DNA from: an uncultured Sutterella sp.
GTDB taxonomy: Bacteria; Pseudomonadota; Gammaproteobacteria; Burkholderiales; Burkholderiaceae_F
Direction of reading: 5' to 3'
Assembly (NCBI GenBank): GCA_905202595.1
Contig: CAJKSP010000071.1
Coordinates: forward strand, 1 to 8,340
Length of the DNA stretch: 8,340 nt
A program made the translations under genes and the position numbers. The notes beneath the pieces were generated by a model, which saw nothing but the letters and a program-made list of their open reading frames with translations, searched no databases and was not told the DNA's origin. Below, piece after piece: positions 1-4,233 of the stretch (positions within the stretch are counted from its first letter, which is position 1; each line of letters starts with the position of its first letter).

Positions 1-3000
1 GAGGGCGGCCTCATCGAAAGCTTCATCGCCTTCAGGCCCGTCCTCCTCCTCGCGCCCGAGCCTTCGGGCGCCGAAGCCGCCATCGGACGCATCATTGCCG
101 ACATCGACCGCGGCGGACGCATCCCCGTGCATCTGCGCCGCATGATCTGCGGCTACCGCCCCGACGAAGCGGCTGATGAAGCCGCCGCAGCTGCAGGCCG
201 TCCGAACGCTCTAAGAACCGCCTCGGCCGACCTCGCGCTGGAGGCGCGGCTTGCCGCCGCAGGCGGAGAAGATCCGGACCTTCTGCTGGCGCTCCCGGCC
301 AACCGCGAGCAGCTCGAAGCCGTGCGGCGCATGCGCGGCGCTCCCGGGGTCCTCGTGCAGGGGCCTCCCGGCACAGGGAAGACCTGGACGATCGCGAACC
401 TCCTCGGCGAGCTCCTCGCCGACGGCAAGCGAGTGCTCGTCACGAGCGAAGGCGAAAAGGCGCTCTCCGTTCTCAAGACGATGCTGCCGCAGGCGATCAA
501 GCCCCTGGCCGTGTCCTTCCTCGCCGAGAACGGCGACGATCTGAAGCAGTCGGTATCTGCTGTCTGCGAAAGGCTTGCGCGCCCCGACTATTCGATTGCG
601 GCGCTGGATGCGCGCATTGAAGAAGCGTCAGCCGAGAGGCTCTCCGCCCTCTCGCAGCTTTCCGATGCCAGACGCCGGCTCTTTGCCGCCCGCGCGGCTG
701 AATCGGCGAAGTTTGCCTACGGCGGCGCTGAGCGCACGCTCGCCGGCTGGGCCGAGTGGCTCAAGCGCACTGATGCCGCGAGGAACGCCGTGCCGGATCC
801 CGACGCGGCCATGCAGGACATGCGGCTCTCCGAGCGCGAGCTGGCAGCGCTCTATGAAGACAACGCGCGGCTTTCGCCAGAAGACGAAGCGGCGCTCGAG
901 GACTGGCTCCCGGATCCGGCTGCGCTGCCGCTGCCGGCAGCGCTCGGAAAACGCCTCGCTTTGGCCGCAGAGCTGAAGCGCGAAGCCGCTGAGCCGAGCG
1001 TTCCCGGCTTTTCCGTCGAGCCCGAGGCCGGCGGGCGGCTTCTGGTGCGCTGGCGCGAGGAAGAAGCCGAAGAAAGCCGGTCAATCTGCGCTTCTGCATC
1101 GGCTCTTGAAGCGCTTTCGCGCTTTCCTGCGGAAGCGCTGGCAGGCTCAGCCGAAGAGGAGCCGCAGCTCGTCCGTGCTGAGATCGCCGGGATGGATCCT
1201 GAAGAGAAGGTTCGCTGGGCGGCCCTTCTCGATGCGATGGAAGAAGCCGGCCGGCTCGCCAGAGCGGGCCGCGAAGAAGGCGCTCCCGCCGTGAAATGGC
1301 CCGCCGAAGCGCGGCTCGACCCCGAACGGCTGAAGCGTGCGGCTGAATCGGCTGAGAAGCGCGGCGCGCTCCCAGGACTCTGGGCCCGCCTGAGCGACCA
1401 AGCGGCCTTCGACGAATATGAAGCGCTTCGCTGCGTCACCGTGAAGGGACGCCATCCTGAATCCAAAGCCGACTTCGCCGTCGTCGCAGCCGAAGCCGCG
1501 AGGCGCGCTGCGCTCGCGAAACTTGAAGCGCGCTGGAATGCGCTCATGAATGCCGACGGAACGCTGCCCTTCTCGAGCTTCGGCGCAGAGCGGCCCGAAC
1601 GCGAGGCGCTCCGATGGGCGCCGGCGCTGCGCAAGGCGCTCGACTGGTGGAGCGCCGCAGGCTCGCGCGCAGAACCTTATGCCGAAGAATGCGGATTCAA
1701 TCCCGCAGAGATTTTCGCCACGAGCTTCCGCGATCCGGATCCGGTTCGCCGGCTCAAGCTCCGCCGCGCTGCGACGAATCTCCTCATGCCGCTCAAAAAA
1801 GCGCTTGAACGCCGAAGCGCCCTGCTCGCGCTCTTTGCCGAAAAGCGCGAGGCGCTTGATGCGCTCGCGCCTCCAGCGGGCCCAGACGGCGCGCCTAGGA
1901 CGCTCGCGGCGCCTGCAGCAGCGCTCCTCGCGGCGCTCGCCGACGAGGCCCTCCCGGACGAAGAGCGCCTCGCACGCTACAGCGCCGCATTCGACGCCGT
2001 CGTGCGGCTTCGGCGTCTGGCGCCGATTGCGTCTGAGCGCCGGTCGCTCCTTGAAAAGCTCAGCGCTGCGGCGCCCCGCTGGGCGGCCGCGCTCGAAGCG
2101 CGCGCCCCGGGCTTTGAGGGACCGGCCATGCCGCCCGCCGTTCTCGAATGCCTGCGCCGGCGCGACGTCGAGCGCATGATGGCGGCCCATGCCGGAGACG
2201 ACGCCGACGCGCTGCAGCTCGATGCCGACGCCGCTTCCAAGCGCTACCGCAAGGCCACTGAAGCGCTCGCCGCTGCACAGGCCTGGCGCCATCTGCAGCG
2301 CCGGCTTCAGCGCTCGCCCAATCTTCTGCAGGCCCTGCAAAGCTGGGAGGCGCTCGTGAAGAAGAGCGCCCGGCCGGGACCTGCCCAGCGCGAGCGTCTG
2401 GCCGCCGCGCGCGAAGCGGCGCGCATCTGCCAGCGCGCGCTCCCCGTCTGGATCATGAGCACGCAGAAAGCGCTCTCGACGCTCTCCGCATCCGAAAAGT
2501 TCGACGCCGTCGTCTTCGACGAAGCCAGCCAGTCGGACATTCGCGCTGCGGCGCTCCTCTACCTCGGCGAGAAATGCGCCGTCGTAGGCGACGACGAACA
2601 GGTGAGCCCCATGGGCGTCGGCCTCGGCCGCAGCCGCATCGCAGCCCTGCAGGCCGAGCATCTTCAGGGCGTGCGCAACCGCACGCTCTTGGACGAGTCG
2701 ACCTCGGTCTACGACCTCGCCAAATGGGCCTGGCCCTCGCCCTGCCTCCTGCGCGAGCATTACCGCAGCGTGAAGGAGATCATCGGTTTTTCAAGCGAGC
2801 TCTGCTACGACGGGAAGATCCTGCCGCTTCGTGACGGCTCCGACGCGCTCGCGCCGCATCTCGCGCTCCTCAGAACGTCCGGGGAGCGCCAGGGCGACCG
2901 CAACGAGATCGAAGCGGATGCCGCAGCGGCGCTTGCCGCCGCCTGCGCGCTCGATCCGGCCTGCGCCGGCAAGACGATCGGCATCATTTCCATGGTCTCC

Positions 3001-3894
3001 GGCACGATCGGCAGCGGCCAGGCGGACCTCATCGAGCGCAAGCTCCGCACGATCCTCCCGCCCCGCGAATTTGAAGCGCACCGCATCGTCTGCGGCGCGC
3101 CCGCAGCGCTGCAGGGCGACGAGCGCGACATCGTCATCCTCTCCTTCGTTGCAAGCGCGCCGGTCGGAAAGGTTCTGCCCACGCTCGGCTTCGGCGCTAA
3201 CGACGCCAACAAGAAGCGCTTCAACGTCGCCGTCTCCCGAGCCCGCGATCAGCTCTGGGCCGTGCATTCGTTCGACCCGGATTCGCAGCTCGCAGCGGGC
3301 GACCTCCGAAAGCGGCTCTTCGACTGGATCCGCGACCCGGAAGGCGCGGCCGCCGCAGCCGCCGAGAAGCGCCGCGCGCGGCTTGCCGCGGAAGGTCAGC
3401 TCTATGACGAGGCGCCGGCCGGCGAGCCGCTTTCGCCCCTTGAAGCCGCCGCAGCAGAGGGTCTTCGCCGCCGGGGCTTTCAAATTGAAGAGCGGCACGC
3501 AGTCGGCATCTATTCCCTCAGCCTCGTCGCGCTCGACGGCACGCGCCGCGCAGCCATTGAATGCGACAGCGCCGACGAAGACGTCGGGACGCAGCCCCGC
3601 AGCGGCTCGCGTCCGCTCTCTCGCTTTGAGGAGCGCATCGCCGCGTCGCTCGAGCGGCAGACCGTCCTCGAGCGCAGCGGCTGGCGCTTCGTGCATCTGA
3701 AGGAGAGCAGCTTCCGGCGCGATCCGGAGGCGGCGCTCGACAGGCTCGCTCAGGCGCTCGAAGCGCGGGGGATCTTCCCCTCAGGCGCCGAAGCCGCGAA
3801 GACCGCGGCGAGCCCGACGGCCGACGAGCTTCAGGCCCGCATCCTCGCTCGCGCGAAGACAATCCTTGCAGACCTTCAGAAGTCCGCCGCCTGA
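1..3894 (+). CDS. SF1 (Upf1/Dna2-like, AAA_11/AAA_12) helicase with C-terminal REase-like domain, 5'-partial
   Basis: Residues are numbered from the first codon in the window (1297 codons plus TGA). The frame is open to base 1 and its translation looks coding, so the true start is upstream; the GTG at 127 and nearby ATGs are internal. Seen motifs of an SF1 ATP-dependent helicase: a Q-motif-like NREQ (101-104), Walker A GPPGTGKT (121-128), motif Ia KRVLVTS (143-149), motif II DEASQ (840-844), motif III GDDEQ (863-867), motif IV LREHYRS (917-923), motif V QGDERDIVILS (from 1038) and motif VI NVAVSRAR (1075-1082). About 620 Ala/Glu/Arg-rich, probably helical residues separate motif Ia from LPVWIMSTQKAL (814-825). 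Residues about 1144-1255 resemble the Vsr/MTES_1575-type endonuclease domain common at the C-terminus of this family: IECD (1186-1189) and RQ...GW (1219-1228) are present, but Ser1174 sits where an Asp is expected. The protein should be cytoplasmic and unwind or translocate on nucleic acid. Related helicase-nuclease proteins are linked to phage defence; that role here is inference. Helicase call firm, biological role not. Confidence 0.9.
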   Translation, partial: EGGLIESFIAFRPVLLLAPEPSGAEAAIGRIIADIDRGGRIPVHLRRMICGYRPDEAADEAAAAAGRPNALRTASADLALEARLAAAGGEDPDLLLALPANREQLEAVRRMRGAPGVLVQGPPGTGKTWTIANLLGELLADGKRVLVTSEGEKALSVLKTMLPQAIKPLAVSFLAENGDDLKQSVSAVCERLARPDYSIAALDARIEEASAERLSALSQLSDARRRLFAARAAESAKFAYGGAERTLAGWAEWLKRTDAARNAVPDPDAAMQDMRLSERELAALYEDNARLSPEDEAALEDWLPDPAALPLPAALGKRLALAAELKREAAEPSVPGFSVEPEAGGRLLVRWREEEAEESRSICASASALEALSRFPAEALAGSAEEEPQLVRAEIAGMDPEEKVRWAALLDAMEEAGRLARAGREEGAPAVKWPAEARLDPERLKRAAESAEKRGALPGLWARLSDQAAFDEYEALRCVTVKGRHPESKADFAVVAAEAARRAALAKLEARWNALMNADGTLPFSSFGAERPEREALRWAPALRKALDWWSAAGSRAEPYAEECGFNPAEIFATSFRDPDPVRRLKLRRAATNLLMPLKKALERRSALLALFAEKREALDALAPPAGPDGAPRTLAAPAAALLAALADEALPDEERLARYSAAFDAVVRLRRLAPIASERRSLLEKLSAAAPRWAAALEARAPGFEGPAMPPAVLECLRRRDVERMMAAHAGDDADALQLDADAASKRYRKATEALAAAQAWRHLQRRLQRSPNLLQALQSWEALVKKSARPGPAQRERLAAAREAARICQRALPVWIMSTQKALSTLSASEKFDAVVFDEASQSDIRAAALLYLGEKCAVVGDDEQVSPMGVGLGRSRIAALQAEHLQGVRNRTLLDESTSVYDLAKWAWPSPCLLREHYRSVKEIIGFSSELCYDGKILPLRDGSDALAPHLALLRTSGERQGDRNEIEADAAAALAAACALDPACAGKTIGIISMVSGTIGSGQADLIERKLRTILPPREFEAHRIVCGAPAALQGDERDIVILSFVASAPVGKVLPTLGFGANDANKKRFNVAVSRARDQLWAVHSFDPDSQLAAGDLRKRLFDWIRDPEGAAAAAAEKRRARLAAEGQLYDEAPAGEPLSPLEAAAAEGLRRRGFQIEERHAVGIYSLSLVALDGTRRAAIECDSADEDVGTQPRSGSRPLSRFEERIAASLERQTVLERSGWRFVHLKESSFRRDPEAALDRLAQALEARGIFPSGAEAAKTAASPTADELQARILARAKTILADLQKSAA

Positions 3895-3897
3895 CCC

Positions 3898-3925
3898 AGA
3901 GGGCCGCCTGCAGCGGCGGCTCTCT
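3898..3925 (+). repeat. Hairpin just after the helicase stop codon
   Basis: An 11-bp stem (3898-3908 with 3915-3925, one G-T wobble) closes a 6-base loop three bases after the helicase TGA. Only a weak, interrupted T stretch follows (TTTCTCT), so by itself it is a poor intrinsic terminator. It probably stabilises the mRNA 3' end or assists the stronger hairpin downstream. Confidence 0.55.
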
Positions 3926-3940
3926 GCCTGTTTCTCTCAC

Positions 3941-3967
3941 GATGCCGGCTCAGCCGGCATCTTTTTT
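3941..3967 (+). terminator. Rho-independent terminator of the helicase gene
   Basis: A perfect 9-bp stem (GATGCCGGC at 3941-3949, GCCGGCATC at 3953-3961) with a 3-base TCA loop is followed directly by six T residues (3962-3967). This is the classic intrinsic terminator layout on the + strand. It lies about 47 bases past the helicase stop and should insulate the molybdoenzyme operon from helicase transcription. The opposite strand lacks a T-run after the stem, so it should act in one direction. Confidence 0.9.
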
Positions 3968-4035
3968 CTGCACCTCTCATCTGCACGAAACATTCATTTT
4001 TCTCTATCGGATCGATTAATCTGAAAACAGCCCCG
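3968..4035 (+). promoter_or_regulatory. AT-richer intergenic segment, possible upstream promoter
   Basis: This stretch between the terminator and the operator-like repeat is clearly richer in A/T than its surroundings and shows no coding potential. A weak sigma-70-like pair can be drawn: TTCATT at 3993-3998 and ATTAAT at 4015-4020 with a 16-base gap (3/6 and 4/6 matches). An 8-base palindrome GATTAATC (4014-4021) overlaps it. I found no FNR site of the TTGAT-N4-ATCAA form. If this promoter is used, the inverted repeat at 4036-4059 would lie in the transcript. Confidence 0.25.
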
Positions 4036-4059
4036 GGCACACCTCTTTAGAGGTATGCC
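4036..4059. promoter_or_regulatory. NarL/NarP-type 7-2-7 operator inside a 24-bp inverted repeat
   Basis: The half-sites CACCTCT (4040-4046) and AGAGGTA (4049-4055) are inverted and separated by TT. The NarL/NarP consensus is TACYYMT-N2-AKRGGTA; the right half matches 7/7 and the left 6/7 (C for T at the first base). The symmetry extends outward as GGCA (4036-4039) and TGCC (4056-4059), giving a 24-bp repeat with one mismatched pair (4040/4055). NarP-type response regulators of the LuxR/FixJ class bind this 7-2-7 layout and control anaerobic respiratory genes. The location, about 175-200 bases upstream of a molybdoenzyme start codon, fits that role. No regulator gene is in the window, so the actual binder is unknown. 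Confidence 0.5.
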
Positions 4060-4073
4060 TCCTGTCTGCCCCC

Positions 4074-4079
4074 TATTTT
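4074..4079 (+). promoter_or_regulatory. Candidate -10 element of an activator-dependent promoter
   Basis: TATTTT matches the sigma-70 -10 hexamer at 4 of 6 positions. No recognisable -35 lies 16-18 bases upstream; the inverted repeat at 4036-4059 occupies that zone instead. Transcription starting near 4086-4089 would put the repeat centre close to -39 to -42, the usual place for an activator overlapping a -35. This is a positional argument only. Confidence 0.25.
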
Positions 4080-4099
4080 TAAGGGTAATCCCCATCATT

Positions 4100-4213
4100 C
4101 GGTTGGCGGAGGCTCCCCTACGATCCGTGAATGCGCGCCCGCGTTGACGACCCCTCCGCGGAAAGCGCGTTTACCAACCGTCTCGAAGCAGCGCAGACAG
4201 CTGCGCGGGACGG
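4100..4213 (+). promoter_or_regulatory. Structured mRNA leader of the molybdoenzyme operon
   Basis: Three complementarities are visible by eye. CGGTTGG (4100-4106) is perfectly complementary to CCAACCG (4174-4180). The adjoining CGGAGG (4107-4112) pairs with CCTCCG (4153-4158). A further hairpin has stem GCGCAG/CTGCGC (4191-4196/4201-4206) with an ACAG loop, extended by CCGTCTC/GGGACGG (4178-4184/4207-4213, one wobble) around a 6-base bulge. The last element shares bases 4178-4180 with the first, so the two helices partly compete. CCTCC (4153-4157) is also complementary to the Shine-Dalgarno core GGAGG (4225-4229). The layout suggests a leader that can open or close translation of the catalytic subunit. 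The Moco riboswitch is known upstream of some molybdoenzyme genes in Proteobacteria, but I could not match its consensus from memory, so no class is assigned. Confidence 0.35.
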
Positions 4214-4223
4214 CGAACCCATC

Positions 4224-4229
4224 AGGAGG
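4224..4229 (+). promoter_or_regulatory. Shine-Dalgarno site setting the catalytic subunit start
   Basis: A full AGGAGG ends four bases before the ATG at 4234. It decides the start: the frame stays open upstream to a TTG at 4144, but no ribosome-binding site precedes that codon. Starting at 4234 also puts the twin-arginine motif at residues 14-19, where a Tat signal belongs. Confidence 0.85.
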
Positions 4230-4233
4230 ATCC

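Noticed and set aside
1147..2760. A 537-codon open frame on the - strand inside the helicase gene
   Set aside because: It is antisense to clearly conserved helicase sequence, its protein shows no motif, and long shadow frames are expected in high-GC coding DNA.
4014..4021. Palindrome GATTAATC considered as part of an FNR or ModE site
   Set aside because: It lacks the TTGAT-N4-ATCAA pattern of FNR and the TATA-containing arms of ModE sites. At eight bases it may be chance.
4071..4085. Short CCCT/AGGG inverted repeat around a T-run, considered as a second terminator
   Set aside because: The stem is only 4 bp and the T-run lies in the loop, not after the stem.
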